Notes: generated by a model not told the origin, from the sequence alone. A stretch of 64,000 nt of DNA from Acidobacteriota bacterium (GCA_003222675.1 QHWT01000054.1:74020-138019); one strand, 5' to 3'; shown: positions 7,758 to 17,597, numbered from the stretch's first letter. A program made the numbers and translations.

Positions 7758-10208
7758 TCAATTCGTCCGTAGCGTGGCGATGGGATCCAGGCGCGTGGCT
7801 CGCCGCGCAGGAACGTATGACGCCAGCATCGAGATGCCGACCAGCAGCAGTACCGACGCGATCATCGTTGCCGGATCCAACGGCTGGACCTCGAACAACA
7901 GGCCACGAAGCGAGCCCGCCACGATCAGCGCGCTCGCGAGCCCGAGCGTGACGCCGGCGACCGCGAGCCGCAGTCCTTCCCCGAGCACGAGGCGGCGTAC
8001 GTTCGACGCCGTCGCGCCGAGCGCGACACGGATCGCGATCTCTTTGCAGCGCTGGCGCACGTATGCGCTCATCACCGCGTACAGGCCCAGCGATGCGAGC
8101 ATCAGCGCGGCCACGCCGAATGCGCCAATCAGGAATGCGTTGAACCGCGGACGCGCGAGCGGCTTGTCGAGCAGCTTCGCGAATGGCGCGATCCGCATGA
8201 CCTGAACGTCCGGATCGACCGCGCGCACGCGCTCGCGCACCAGCGCGGCCACCTGTGTCAGCGGCGAGGCGCTCCGCAGCACGAGCATGTGTGCCGCGAC
8301 GATGAACTGCTCTGCGGGCAGGTACAACGTCGGCCGCGCCTCGGCCAGTTCGCGATATCGGGTCGGCCTCACAACACCCACGACGGTTCGCCACGGATCC
8401 GTGGAACCCACGCCACCAAATTTGATCCGCTTGCCGATCGGATTCTCGCCAGGCCAGGTGCGCGTCGCGACGTCGTCGCTCACGATCGCCACGTCCGGTG
8501 CCCCGTGTCGGTCCGCGTGTGTAAACCTGCGGCCGCGGACGAGCCTCACCTCGAGTGTCTCGAAGTAGTTCGGATGAACGGATTCAAGATTCAGCGACGG
8601 GTTGGCCGCAGCGCGCTCCGCGGTCTGCCCTTCCGCGATGAACACCGGTAAGTCCCAGCCGCCGGTGCCCGAAAAGGGCGCCGTGTGGACGGGCGTGGCC
8701 CCCGCTACGGCCGGCGCGGCCTCGAGCTGGGCGACGACCTCGTCGAGGAACCGGAGGTGGCGCGCACCATCAGCGTACTTCGACTGGGGAAGGTCGAGGT
8801 CGACGAACACGAGACGGTCCGCCGCGAGCCCCATGTTCAAGGTCTGCAGCCGCAGGAGAGTGCGCACCAAAAGCCCCGCTGCCGCCACGACCGTGACGGC
8901 AAGGGCCACCTGCGCGACGACGAGCGCACGGCGGCTGCGCCGCATCGTGCGACCGCTGCCGCGCGATCCGCCACTCCGCAGCTCGGACGCCACGTCGGCG
9001 CGCGCGGAAGACAACGCTGGCGCGACGCCGGCGAGGGCGGCGGTGACGAGGGCCACCACTACAGCGAACAGCATCACACCTGCATCGATCCGGACGGAGT
9101 CGACGCGCGGCAATCCGTCGGGCACGACCGTTACTACCGACCGCAGCATCCACCAGGAGATCCCCAGTCCGATCGCACCGGCGATGAGCGCAAGCACCAG
9201 GCTTTCGGCGAGCAGCTCGCGCGCCAGCCTGCTTCGACTGGCGCCGAGGGCCGCGCGCACGGCGAGCTCCGGACGCCTGGTCTCGCCGCGCAGGAGCAAC
9301 AGGTTCGCGACGTTTGCGCTCGCGATCAACAGCACGAGACCCACGGCACTGAACAGAATGAGGATCGCCGCGCGCGCGTCGCCTACGACGACATCTTCGT
9401 AAGAGCGAACGACGACTGTCTGACCTCGCGGCGCATCCGGCGGCGCGAGCGTCTCCAGCCTCGATGTCAGCGCCTGCAGCTCGCTCGCCGCTTGCTCCAT
9501 CGTTGCGCCGGGACGCAGTCTGGCAATCACGTCGACATCACGCAACACGCCTTCGCGAAACGCCGCATTCGTCAGCGTAGACGCCGAAGCGGCCAACGTC
9601 GCCCATGCCTCGACCCCGCGCGGGTAATTCAGATCCGGCGGCATCACGCCGACAATCGTGAACGACCGGCCGTCCACGTTTATCCTGCGTCCGATCACGT
9701 CGCGCGCGCCGCCATAGCGACGCTGCCAGAGATCGTGCGTAATCACGAGCACGTTCTCCGCGCCATTCACATCGTCTGAACGATTGAGCGACTGGCCCAG
9801 AAGAGGCTCGACGCCGATCACGCGGAAGAAGTCACCGCTGACCGATGCGGTGCTGATGTAAGTGGCGGATCCGTTTTCTACCGCGACAGATGCGCCGGCG
9901 CCGTTGTAGCCAACGCCCGCGACGGCTTCGAGGAGCCTGCTCTCGCGACGGAGCACATCGATCTCGTGTACGCGGAAAGGCAAGTGCGCGAGGCCTGCGG
10001 ACGGTAACTGCTTCCAGGCGATCAGCAGCGCCTCGGGGTTGGGGAAAGGCGGGCGGCGCAGGAGCACTCCCTCGACAAGCGCGAACATGATCGTCGTGCC
10101 CGCGATGCCCGAGGCAAGCGTGAGCACCACCGCGACGGTGAAGCCCCTGTCCTGCCGCAACCGCCGCCAGCCGGCCCGCATCTCCTGCAACAGCGGCACG
10201 GATACCAT
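7758..10208 (-). CDS. ADOP-type ABC transporter permease (FtsX/MacB family)
   Basis: This is a full-length 816-residue paralogue of its neighbour. The ATG at 10208 is preferred over the GTG one codon earlier; a G-rich stretch (gggtgggg) lies upstream. The first helix is TVAVVLTLASGIAGTTIMFALV. A periplasmic core domain spans roughly residues 50-245, the first FtsX bundle 270-400 (AVRAALGASRSRLARELLAES), the second periplasmic domain 430-680, and the last FtsX bundle 690-810 (EIAIRVALGATASNVRRLV). Tandem ADOP permeases without an ATPase are typical of Acidobacteria. It is the first gene of a two-gene unit with the 5374-7749 permease. Confidence 0.92.
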   Translation of the reverse strand: MVSVPLLQEMRAGWRRLRQDRGFTVAVVLTLASGIAGTTIMFALVEGVLLRRPPFPNPEALLIAWKQLPSAGLAHLPFRVHEIDVLRRESRLLEAVAGVGYNGAGASVAVENGSATYISTASVSGDFFRVIGVEPLLGQSLNRSDDVNGAENVLVITHDLWQRRYGGARDVIGRRINVDGRSFTIVGVMPPDLNYPRGVEAWATLAASASTLTNAAFREGVLRDVDVIARLRPGATMEQAASELQALTSRLETLAPPDAPRGQTVVVRSYEDVVVGDARAAILILFSAVGLVLLIASANVANLLLLRGETRRPELAVRAALGASRSRLARELLAESLVLALIAGAIGLGISWWMLRSVVTVVPDGLPRVDSVRIDAGVMLFAVVVALVTAALAGVAPALSSARADVASELRSGGSRGSGRTMRRSRRALVVAQVALAVTVVAAAGLLVRTLLRLQTLNMGLAADRLVFVDLDLPQSKYADGARHLRFLDEVVAQLEAAPAVAGATPVHTAPFSGTGGWDLPVFIAEGQTAERAAANPSLNLESVHPNYFETLEVRLVRGRRFTHADRHGAPDVAIVSDDVATRTWPGENPIGKRIKFGGVGSTDPWRTVVGVVRPTRYRELAEARPTLYLPAEQFIVAAHMLVLRSASPLTQVAALVRERVRAVDPDVQVMRIAPFAKLLDKPLARPRFNAFLIGAFGVAALMLASLGLYAVMSAYVRQRCKEIAIRVALGATASNVRRLVLGEGLRLAVAGVTLGLASALIVAGSLRGLLFEVQPLDPATMIASVLLLVGISMLASYVPARRATRLDPIATLRTN

Positions 10209-10421
10209 CACCCCACCCTTCGACCGGCTGGCGCTAAGGCTACATCATGGCGAAAAGTAGACGATGGGGCAAAACCGACGCTGCCAACCGCGGTGTTCGA
10301 CCAAATGAGAAATGGCCTGGCGCCGCACCCCCCACTAAATGGCCATTCCCATCCGAAAAGCAATCATCTAGCCTCACAGGCATTCTTCAAGGGCCGCCAA
10401 TCCGTTCTGGCGGGATAACAG

Positions 10422-11030
10422 GTGACGACAACGCAGCCCCAGTGGCGCTACGTACCGTTCGTATCGACGCTCCTGATGTGCAGCGGCCTGTTCATGCTGC
10501 TTCACGGAGCATCTCCGCAACCCGCTCGCCCGCTCGCCGGCGACACCGCGTGCGAGGGCGTCAGCGCTCCCACCACGCTTCACTCGGTATCGAGGACGCC
10601 GACTGGGGAGGCTCAGAATTCACCCGACGACCGAGGCGATGCCGCGAAAGCATCGGCCGCAGCATCCACGCATGACCCCGCTGACATTGACCTGTTCGAC
10701 GACCTGATTTTCGCGGATGCGAAGCCGTGGTCGCCACTTCGGTCCAACGCTTTCTGGCTTCGCGGTCCACCCTCGTCCGATGATGCGGGCGTCACGCACC
10801 GGGTGGGAACGGGTCCTCTCGACTCGTCTTTCGATGCAACCGACGACGACGACGATGATGGCGACGACGAAACCGATACGGATGACGGCGACGGCGTGGC
10901 TGCTCTGGTCACGGCCTCCACAGACGCATCGTGTGTCGTTCACACATCATCTCTGCTGTCCCGAGTAGAAGTACATCACCCGGTCTCGTTTGCCTCCGAC
11001 GTTCAGTCCCTCCGCGCTCCACCTCAATAG
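10422..11030 (+). CDS. Small exported Asp-rich hypothetical protein
   Basis: The frame starts with GTG at 10422 and gives 202 residues. An N-terminal hydrophobic stretch (VPFVSTLLMCSGLFMLLHG) looks like a signal peptide or anchor. Residues around 140-157 form an acidic run of about fifteen Asp residues, which could bind cations. No domain is recognised and the ribosome site is weak, so the start and even the coding status are uncertain. The opposite-strand frames give Ser-rich low-complexity sequence and are less convincing. It lies upstream of the RTX peroxidase, another probable metal-binding exported protein, but the 375-base gap argues against an operon. Confidence 0.5.
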   Translation: MTTTQPQWRYVPFVSTLLMCSGLFMLLHGASPQPARPLAGDTACEGVSAPTTLHSVSRTPTGEAQNSPDDRGDAAKASAAASTHDPADIDLFDDLIFADAKPWSPLRSNAFWLRGPPSSDDAGVTHRVGTGPLDSSFDATDDDDDDGDDETDTDDGDGVAALVTASTDASCVVHTSSLLSRVEVHHPVSFASDVQSLRAPPQ

Positions 11031-11405
11031 TCTCATTCACATTCCCTCGTAACCCTCAGGCCTGAGCTCCGTCCCGATTCCGCGCGGGAGAGCACGCGCG
11101 CTTCGGCGCGGCCGGCCTGCCCAGGCAACGCTTCATCGATTCGTGCGGCGCGCCGCGTCGGCGGCGTCGTTGCCCCGGGTGCGAGCGCTCGCGTCGGTCT
11201 CTCGGGCTCCACCTGTTTGCCCGCTGTAGCCGCTTCTGCGGCGAAGGCGGAGCTTGTCCGCCGTAGCCGCTATGCGGCGAAGGCGGATCGGTACGAGTTT
11301 CGTCCGCGTTCAACAACGAAAGGAAGGCCGTTCGATGACCACCAGTGGTCAGTGCAGTTCCACGTGTGCCTATGCAGCAGTGCGACACATTGCGGGGAGG
11401 ACATC
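11031..11405. other. Intergenic region with a double hairpin repeat; no gene seen
   Basis: This 375-base gap precedes the peroxidase gene. It carries the tandem hairpin repeat at 11221-11287 and ends in the ribosome site ggggagga just before 11406. The peroxidase frame is open back to 11217, but that part is made of the repeat and is not protein-like. Confidence 0.55.
11221..11287. repeat. Tandem pair of nested-hairpin repeats
   Basis: Two copies of a unit of about 30 bases lie 37 bases apart. The second has outer arms tccgcc and ggcgga, and an inner hairpin gccgc-tat-gcggc. The first has the same plan with cttct in place of ctat. The nested complementarity suggests an interspersed element rather than chance. 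It lies about 120 bases upstream of the peroxidase start. Confidence 0.7.
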
Positions 11406-14400
11406 ATGAGAGTGCAGCAACCGTTCACATGCCGGCGTGGCGCGCGTTCGAAGCCGCTGGCGATCCTTGCGTTGATCGCCATGGTCGCGTCGCCGGTCGG
11501 TCGTCCCATGTTCACGACGACCGTTCACGCGCAAACGCAGGTGGCCCCGGTCGGCAACGGCTTCTTTATCAACGACGACGACCTGCGGTTCATCTTCAAA
11601 CAGATCCAGGTCTCGCAGGCCAATGCGGCCGGCGGAGCGCTTCTCGGGCCCGGGCCAAACCAGGTCAACTCGCAGGCCGCGCCCAACGGCAATCCACAGC
11701 TCCCGATGGGCTTGCGAACAGTCGACGGGTCGTACAACAACCTGGTGCAGATTCCCGACCAGCACATGTTCGGCGCCGCGGACCTGGTCTTCCCGCGGAA
11801 GACGACCCCCGTGTTCCGCGATGCGGAGCCCTTGCCGTTCGATCCTGACGGCGCCGGTCCGCAGGCAGCGGGTCAGCCGACGTCGTATACGCAGAAGGCC
11901 GGATTCGTCGCCGACTCGCAGCCGCGCCTGATCAGCAACCTGATCGTCGATCAATCCGCGGCGAACCCGGCGGCCGCCGCAGCAGCGGCGAACCCGTGCG
12001 GCTCGGGTGGGTTCGTGTGCTCGCCGGCTGCACCTCCCGATCCGGATTCCGGCGCGCTGTTCATTCCGAACATCACGCCGAATTTCGGTCTCTCAGCGCC
12101 GTTCAACCTGATGTTCACCTTCTTCGGCCAGTTCTTCGATCACGGGCTCGATCTCGTGACGAAGGGCGGCGGCACGGTGATCATCCCGCTGCAGCCTGAC
12201 GACCCTCTGTTCGTTCCGGGCGGCTCGACCAACTTCATGGTCATGGCGCGCGCCACGAATCAGCCCGGTCCGGACGGCATTCTCGGGACGGCTGACGACA
12301 TTCAAGACGGGACCAACACCACGACGCCGTGGGTCGATCAGAACCAGACCTACACGTCGCATCCGTCGCACCAGGTGTTCCTGCGCGAGTACGCGATGAA
12401 CGCGCAGGGCAAGCCGGTTCAGACGGGCAAAGTGCTCGACGGCGGATTCTGCGCGCCGCGCGCGACGGGAATCCCCGGCGACAACATCTGCGATATCGGA
12501 AACTGGGGCGAGGTCAAGGCGCAGGCAGCCACCAAACTCGGCATCCAGCTGGTCGACCAGGATATCTTCGACTGCCCGCTGCTGCTGACGGATCCGTACG
12601 GCCATTTCAAACCAGGTCCGAACGGGTTCCCGCAGCTCGTGCTGCCCAATGGCGTTCTGGTCGAGGGCAATCCCGCCGCAAACGGCGGCGCCGGCGTGCT
12701 CATCCCGGCGAAGGCCTTCAGGACCGGCCACGCGTTCCTCAACGACATCGCGCACAACGCGGTGCCGAGCCCGGGTCTGGTGCCCGACGCCGACACCACA
12801 ATCTGCGACTTCCGCACGTGCACGCAGCCGCCGGGAACGTATGACGACGAACTGCTCGCCCGTCACTTCGTCACCGGAGACGGCCGCGGCAACGAGAACA
12901 TCGCGCTGACGATGGTTCACCAGATTTTCCACGCCGAGCACAACCGGCTGGTGCACTACATCGATCAGCAGATCAACGCGCTGCTGACGCCGGCGGAAAT
13001 CGCCGCGTGGCACGCAGTGGACGGGCCGTCCGGCTGGGATTACGGCGAGCGTCTGTTCCAGGCGGCGCGGTTCGGCACCGAAATGCAATACCAGCACCTC
13101 GTGTTCGAGGAGTTCGCCCGCAAGATGCAGCCGTTGATCAATCCGTTCCTCGGCGGCATCACGTCGATCAACCCGGCGATCTCCGCCGAGTTCGCGCATA
13201 CGGTCTATCGCCTCGGGCACTCAATGCTGCCCGAACGGGTGGCCCGGATCAATGCCGACGGGTCGAACAACGACCTCAGGCTGCTCAACGCGTTCCTCAA
13301 CCCTCCGGCGTTCAACGACGGCGGGACGGCCGGGCCCCTGACCGCTGACAAAGCCGCGGGCGCGATCATTCGCGGCCTGGTCCTGCAGGTCGGCAACGAG
13401 CTGGATGAATTCGTGACCTCCTCGGTGCGGAACTCGCTCCTCGGTCTCCCGCTGGACCTGCCGGCGATCAACATCGCGCGAGGGCGCAGCGAAGGGATCC
13501 CGCCGCTCAACGAGGTGCGCCGGCAGCTCTTCCAACAGACGAAGGACGCGTCCCTGACTCCGTACGCGAACTGGTTCGAGTTGGGATTGCAGCTGAGACA
13601 CGTCGAATCCCTGGCGAACTTCGTTGCGGCCTACGGCACGGACCCGACGATTACGAGTGCGACGACCGTGACGGCAAAACGCGCCGCGGCGCAGGCGTTG
13701 GTGTTGGCCAACGGACCGTTCATGTTCGCACCCGCGGCGACCAGCGGCCTCAACACCGTGGACTTCTGGGTCGGCGGTCTCGCCGAGAAACAGGCGGTGT
13801 TCGGCGGTCTGCTCGGATCGACGTTCAACTACATCTTCGAGCACCAGCTGGAAGACCTGCAGAACGGCGACCGGTTCTACTACCTCCAGCGCACCGACGG
13901 CCTGAACTTCAGGTTCCAGCTCGAAGGCAACTCGTTTGCCGAGCTGTGCCGCCGCAACACGGACCTCGGTGCCTCGATGGCCAAAATCTTCGAGACGGCC
14001 GATTTCAACTTCGACGCGGCCACCCTCACGGGCACCGCGACGATCCCGCTCGCCGACAACACATCGCTAATCACGTTGGCCGACGGAACGAAGCTGTTCT
14101 TCGACCCGCTGCACAAAGGCAAGAACGTCATGTTCAATGGCGGCCCCGGCGACGACCGCTTCCAGGGTGACGTCGGTGACGACACCATGTATGGCAACGG
14201 CGGCAACGATCGGCTGACCGGCGGTGAAGGCGACGACGAGCTGGTCGGCGGCGATGGAGACGACATCCTCTTCGGCGGCCCCGGCAACGATATCCTCAAG
14301 GGCGGCCCCGGCAACGACGCGCTGAGCACTGGACCAGGGTTCGGCGGCGACATCGCGATCGGCGGCGAGGGGGACGACTTCATGCTCGGCGGCGACGACG

Positions 14401-16802
14401 GCGTCGAGTACTTCGCCGGCGGCGGCGACGACATCATCGTCGACGGCGCGCAGCGCGCTGAGGGCATGTTCGGCGGCCCTGGCGACGACTGGATCTACGA
14501 CGGTGACGGACACGACGGCGGCATCTTCGGCGATGACGGCAACGTGTTCGACCTGCTCGCCGGTCTCAATCAGGTGGGCGGCGACGACGTCGAAGGTGGC
14601 GGTCCCGGACAGGACAACCACTTCGGCGAAGGCGGCGACGACATCTTCCTGATGTCCGAAGGCTCCAACAAGTTCTTCGGCGATTACGGGTTCGATATGG
14701 TCACGCAGCGGGGATGGCCGGCGCCAGGGCAGATCGATTTGAGCTTCCTGCCTTTGCCCGGAGTCATCCTGAACTTCAACAATCTGAGCAACATGTACCG
14801 GTTCGTCGACGGTGCGTCAGGATGGGATTTGGACGATCACATCGTCGGCGACGACAACGTGTTCGATCCGGCGGCGCCAGTCGAGATCCAGCTGCAGCCC
14901 CAGATGGCGCTGACGGAGGAATACGCTGCCAAGGTCGCGGGACTCCGGGACCTGATCGTCAGCGGCTTCGGGGTGACGCCGACAGATGCGCCGGTGAACT
15001 TTTCCACGAACTCCGGTGGTGAGCCGGGCATTGTGGCCTATACCAGGCACATTCTGTGGATCGGCGGCAACCTCCTCCTCGGCGGTCTCGGCAACGATAC
15101 GATCGAGGGCCGCGGCGGCGACGACCTGATCGACGGTGACTCGTGGCTCAACGTCCAGCTCCGCGCGGTGCTCAATGACGGCACCGTGAAGCTGGTCGAC
15201 GACCCGCGCCTCCTCGTTGACGACGTGTTTGCTGATCCCCAGCGCCTGAACCCGGGCCACATCAGCATCGTGCGCAGCATCGTGCAACCGGCCAACGTTC
15301 CGCCACCCGATTGCGGAGCCCCGGCACCACTGAACTGCGACACGGCTGTGTTCTCGGGTCCGCTTGCCGACTACTCGATTCAGCTGAATGCAAACGGCAC
15401 GGTGACGGTGATTCACGTCGCCGGCAAGGGGAACTTCAAGGCTCCGACCAACGACGGCACCGACACCCTCCGGAACATTGAGCAGCTCAAGTTCTCGGAT
15501 GTGACGATCCCGGCACCGAGGCCGGCGACCAACGTCGTGCCGAACGTCATCGGGCTGACGCCGGCTGCGGCGCAGGCTGCGATCGTCGCGGCCGGGTTGA
15601 GGGTCGGAGCGACCACCACCGGCAGGGTCCTGCCCGCGAATCCCGTCGCGATCGGGCTCATCGCGAGCCAGAGCCCGTTGGGCGGGACCAAGGTGGTGGC
15701 AGGGGCCGCCGTGAATATCGTCACCTCGACCGGCCTCGAGACGCCGAACGTGGTCGGCTTGCCGTATCCGGGCAACCTGACGACCGGCGCCGTGCACAAC
15801 CTCACCGAATTCGCACTGGTCATCGGGACCGTCACCAACCAGTTCAGCACCACGGTCCCTGCGGGTCTGGTCATCAGCCAGGATCCGGTGGCGGGTACGG
15901 GCGTCAACGCGGGCACCGCAGTGAACCTGGTGGTGTCGTCAGGGCCGCCGCTCGTTGCAGTGCCGAACGTCGTCGGCCTGACGCAGGCGGCAGCGACAAC
16001 GGCGCTCACGAACGCAGGCCTCACTGTCGGCTTCGTGGGAAGCGCGAGCAGCGAAACGGTAGCGGCCGGCAGCGTGATCAGCCAGACTCCGACGAGCCCT
16101 GGCACCGCGCCGCAAGGGAGCGCCGTTGCGCTGGTCGTCTCGACTGGAACTGCGGGTCCGGCGATCACCGTGACAGCCAAGCGGAACGCCGGTTTGCCGA
16201 ACCTGACGGTCACGAGCCCGGCGTTTGCTCCGGGCGCCAACACGTTGTTGGTGGCGTTGGTCTCGGCGGACGCGCCGGTCGACGGCGTGAACACGATCGT
16301 GAACGGCATCAACAACACCGGTACCGCGTTGACGTGGACGAGAGCCGTCCGCTCGAACGCGCAACTGGGCACGGCGGAAATCTGGTGGGCGTTTACGACG
16401 CCGGCACACGCCAGCATGACCGTCACTGCCGTCATGAACAACTCGGAAACGGCGTCGCTGACGGTGATGGGATTCACCGGAGCAGTGCCGACACTCGCCG
16501 GCGCCGCGAGCCTCGCGGCAAGCGCTGCGGCTGGCGCACCGAACGGGACGATCGTGACCACGGCTGCCAACTCGCTGGTTGTCGGCGTCGGCACGGATTG
16601 GGATATGGCTCGCACCATGAAGCCGGCGGCAGGCCAGATCTTGGTCAACTCGTTCAACACGCCGAACGGCGATACGTACTGGGTGCAACGGACGTCGCCG
16701 CCCGTTGCGGCGACCGGTACCAGCATCACGATCCGCGACAGCTACGGCACGTTAATGCCTGACCGCTGGAACCTGGCGTTGATCGAAATCCGGAAGCAGT
16801 AG
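11406..16802 (+). CDS. Giant secreted haem peroxidase with RTX calcium-binding repeats and PASTA domains
   Basis: The start is the ATG at 11406 behind a strong ribosome site (ggggagga), giving 1798 residues. A signal peptide ends near residue 41 (TTVHAQ). Residues ~190-890 are an animal-type haem peroxidase domain with the distal motif FGQFFDHGLDL near 240 (the usual second Asp after the His is Gly), the helix motif HAEHNRL, and a proximal-His segment HRLGHSMLP near 600. Residues ~910-1110 and again near 1222-1245 carry GGxGxDxxx nonapeptides that form calcium-binding beta-rolls. Three PASTA-like units (VPNVIGLT, TPNVVGLP, VPNVVGLT) cover ~1377-1580, followed by an unassigned beta-rich C-terminal domain. 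It is probably an extracellular oxidising enzyme; no type I secretion genes are nearby. Confidence 0.92.
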   Translation: MRVQQPFTCRRGARSKPLAILALIAMVASPVGRPMFTTTVHAQTQVAPVGNGFFINDDDLRFIFKQIQVSQANAAGGALLGPGPNQVNSQAAPNGNPQLPMGLRTVDGSYNNLVQIPDQHMFGAADLVFPRKTTPVFRDAEPLPFDPDGAGPQAAGQPTSYTQKAGFVADSQPRLISNLIVDQSAANPAAAAAAANPCGSGGFVCSPAAPPDPDSGALFIPNITPNFGLSAPFNLMFTFFGQFFDHGLDLVTKGGGTVIIPLQPDDPLFVPGGSTNFMVMARATNQPGPDGILGTADDIQDGTNTTTPWVDQNQTYTSHPSHQVFLREYAMNAQGKPVQTGKVLDGGFCAPRATGIPGDNICDIGNWGEVKAQAATKLGIQLVDQDIFDCPLLLTDPYGHFKPGPNGFPQLVLPNGVLVEGNPAANGGAGVLIPAKAFRTGHAFLNDIAHNAVPSPGLVPDADTTICDFRTCTQPPGTYDDELLARHFVTGDGRGNENIALTMVHQIFHAEHNRLVHYIDQQINALLTPAEIAAWHAVDGPSGWDYGERLFQAARFGTEMQYQHLVFEEFARKMQPLINPFLGGITSINPAISAEFAHTVYRLGHSMLPERVARINADGSNNDLRLLNAFLNPPAFNDGGTAGPLTADKAAGAIIRGLVLQVGNELDEFVTSSVRNSLLGLPLDLPAINIARGRSEGIPPLNEVRRQLFQQTKDASLTPYANWFELGLQLRHVESLANFVAAYGTDPTITSATTVTAKRAAAQALVLANGPFMFAPAATSGLNTVDFWVGGLAEKQAVFGGLLGSTFNYIFEHQLEDLQNGDRFYYLQRTDGLNFRFQLEGNSFAELCRRNTDLGASMAKIFETADFNFDAATLTGTATIPLADNTSLITLADGTKLFFDPLHKGKNVMFNGGPGDDRFQGDVGDDTMYGNGGNDRLTGGEGDDELVGGDGDDILFGGPGNDILKGGPGNDALSTGPGFGGDIAIGGEGDDFMLGGDDGVEYFAGGGDDIIVDGAQRAEGMFGGPGDDWIYDGDGHDGGIFGDDGNVFDLLAGLNQVGGDDVEGGGPGQDNHFGEGGDDIFLMSEGSNKFFGDYGFDMVTQRGWPAPGQIDLSFLPLPGVILNFNNLSNMYRFVDGASGWDLDDHIVGDDNVFDPAAPVEIQLQPQMALTEEYAAKVAGLRDLIVSGFGVTPTDAPVNFSTNSGGEPGIVAYTRHILWIGGNLLLGGLGNDTIEGRGGDDLIDGDSWLNVQLRAVLNDGTVKLVDDPRLLVDDVFADPQRLNPGHISIVRSIVQPANVPPPDCGAPAPLNCDTAVFSGPLADYSIQLNANGTVTVIHVAGKGNFKAPTNDGTDTLRNIEQLKFSDVTIPAPRPATNVVPNVIGLTPAAAQAAIVAAGLRVGATTTGRVLPANPVAIGLIASQSPLGGTKVVAGAAVNIVTSTGLETPNVVGLPYPGNLTTGAVHNLTEFALVIGTVTNQFSTTVPAGLVISQDPVAGTGVNAGTAVNLVVSSGPPLVAVPNVVGLTQAAATTALTNAGLTVGFVGSASSETVAAGSVISQTPTSPGTAPQGSAVALVVSTGTAGPAITVTAKRNAGLPNLTVTSPAFAPGANTLLVALVSADAPVDGVNTIVNGINNTGTALTWTRAVRSNAQLGTAEIWWAFTTPAHASMTVTAVMNNSETASLTVMGFTGAVPTLAGAASLAASAAAGAPNGTIVTTAANSLVVGVGTDWDMARTMKPAAGQILVNSFNTPNGDTYWVQRTSPPVAATGTSITIRDSYGTLMPDRWNLALIEIRKQ

Positions 16803-16818
16803 GTTACCAACGTAACGG

Positions 16819-16846
16819 CGGGACAGGGCGGCAACGCCCTGTCCCG
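16819..16846 (+). terminator. Perfect 12-bp hairpin after the peroxidase gene
   Basis: Arms cgggacagggcg and cgccctgtcccg enclose a gcaa tetraloop, 17 bases after the stop codon. No U tract follows, so it may be a partial terminator or RNA stabiliser between this gene and the next one on the same strand. Confidence 0.65.
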
Positions 16847-16885
16847 CTCGTGTGGAGGGTTTGTTTCTCTTCGGAGGTCGATTCC

Positions 16886-17506
16886 ATGAACCGTATCAGC
16901 TTTCGAACCATCGTCGCGACCGCCTGCGCCGCGGTCGTGTGCCTCGTAGTGAGCCCGAATCCGTCGGCCACCGTCGCCGATCGTCCGTTCCAGCGCTTCA
17001 TCGCGCGGGCGCCGTTCGACGGCGACCCCGGCGCCGGTCCAGCTCGCGTGGAGATCGTCATCCAACGCTGGGCGACCAGCAAGGACCGCAGCGATCTGCA
17101 GGATGCGTTGAGTCGTCGTGGACCGGAAGGTCTGCTTCCGGGTCTGCACGCGATGCACCGCCCCTCAGGCGTGCTGCTCGTTCCGGGAATACCCAACGGA
17201 GGCGCACGCGCGCTGACGCCTCGCCCGACCAATCTGTGGTTTGCCGATCGGATCGAGACCTCGACGGGTCGTCAAATCGTCATCGCCGCGGATCACTACA
17301 TGGCGTTCGGCCAGCCCACGCTGAACTGGCCGTCCTACTACGAATTCTCGCTGCTCGACATCCGCTTCGCGGCTGATGGAACCGGAGTCGGCAAGGTGGC
17401 GTCTGGGGTCAGCGTCGCCTATAACAAGAAAACGAACACCATCGAGGCGGCGAATTACGACACGCTGCCGGTGCGTTTGATCGAGGTCAAGTCCGCAAAG
17501 ATGTAA
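16886..17506 (+). CDS. Exported protein of unknown function
   Basis: The start is the ATG at 16886 with a ggagg site eight bases upstream, giving 206 residues. An in-frame start at 16850 would add a poor sequence. The N-terminus has a signal peptide (TIVATACAAVVCLVVSPNPSA). The mature part begins near RPFQRFIARAPFDGDPG and contains the segment YYEFSLLDIRFAADGTGVGKV, which suggests a beta-sandwich-like fold. I recognise no catalytic motif or named family. It follows the peroxidase on the same strand after a hairpin, so the two may be partly co-transcribed. Confidence 0.75.
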   Translation: MNRISFRTIVATACAAVVCLVVSPNPSATVADRPFQRFIARAPFDGDPGAGPARVEIVIQRWATSKDRSDLQDALSRRGPEGLLPGLHAMHRPSGVLLVPGIPNGGARALTPRPTNLWFADRIETSTGRQIVIAADHYMAFGQPTLNWPSYYEFSLLDIRFAADGTGVGKVASGVSVAYNKKTNTIEAANYDTLPVRLIEVKSAKM

Positions 17507-17532
17507 GGCGGCGGATCATCGAGACGCTGCGT

Positions 17533-17589
17533 CGTAGCGCAGCTTTCAGTGCTGCTCATGTCGCGAGCGGGCTGAAGCCCTGCGCTACG
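17533..17589. repeat. 57-bp interspersed element with 10-bp terminal inverted repeats
   Basis: The element begins cgtagcgcag and ends with the exact complement ctgcgctacg. Inside are hairpins around gctc...gagc and gggct-ga-agccc. It matches in plan, length and much of its sequence the element at 54165-54223. It sits between two convergent genes. Confidence 0.75.
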
Positions 17590-17597
17590 AACAGGTC

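Noticed and set aside
7750..8394. N-terminal extension of the second permease
   Set aside because: Overlaps the preceding gene in another frame; the family start MLHDCRQAL is at 7749.
5374..10208. MacAB-type antibiotic or lipoprotein exporter
   Set aside because: No ATPase or adaptor gene is present, and the N-terminal motif is that of ADOP orphan permeases.
10613..10921. Ser-rich minus-strand frame
   Set aside because: It is the complement of the Asp-rich run of the plus-strand gene and lacks other features.
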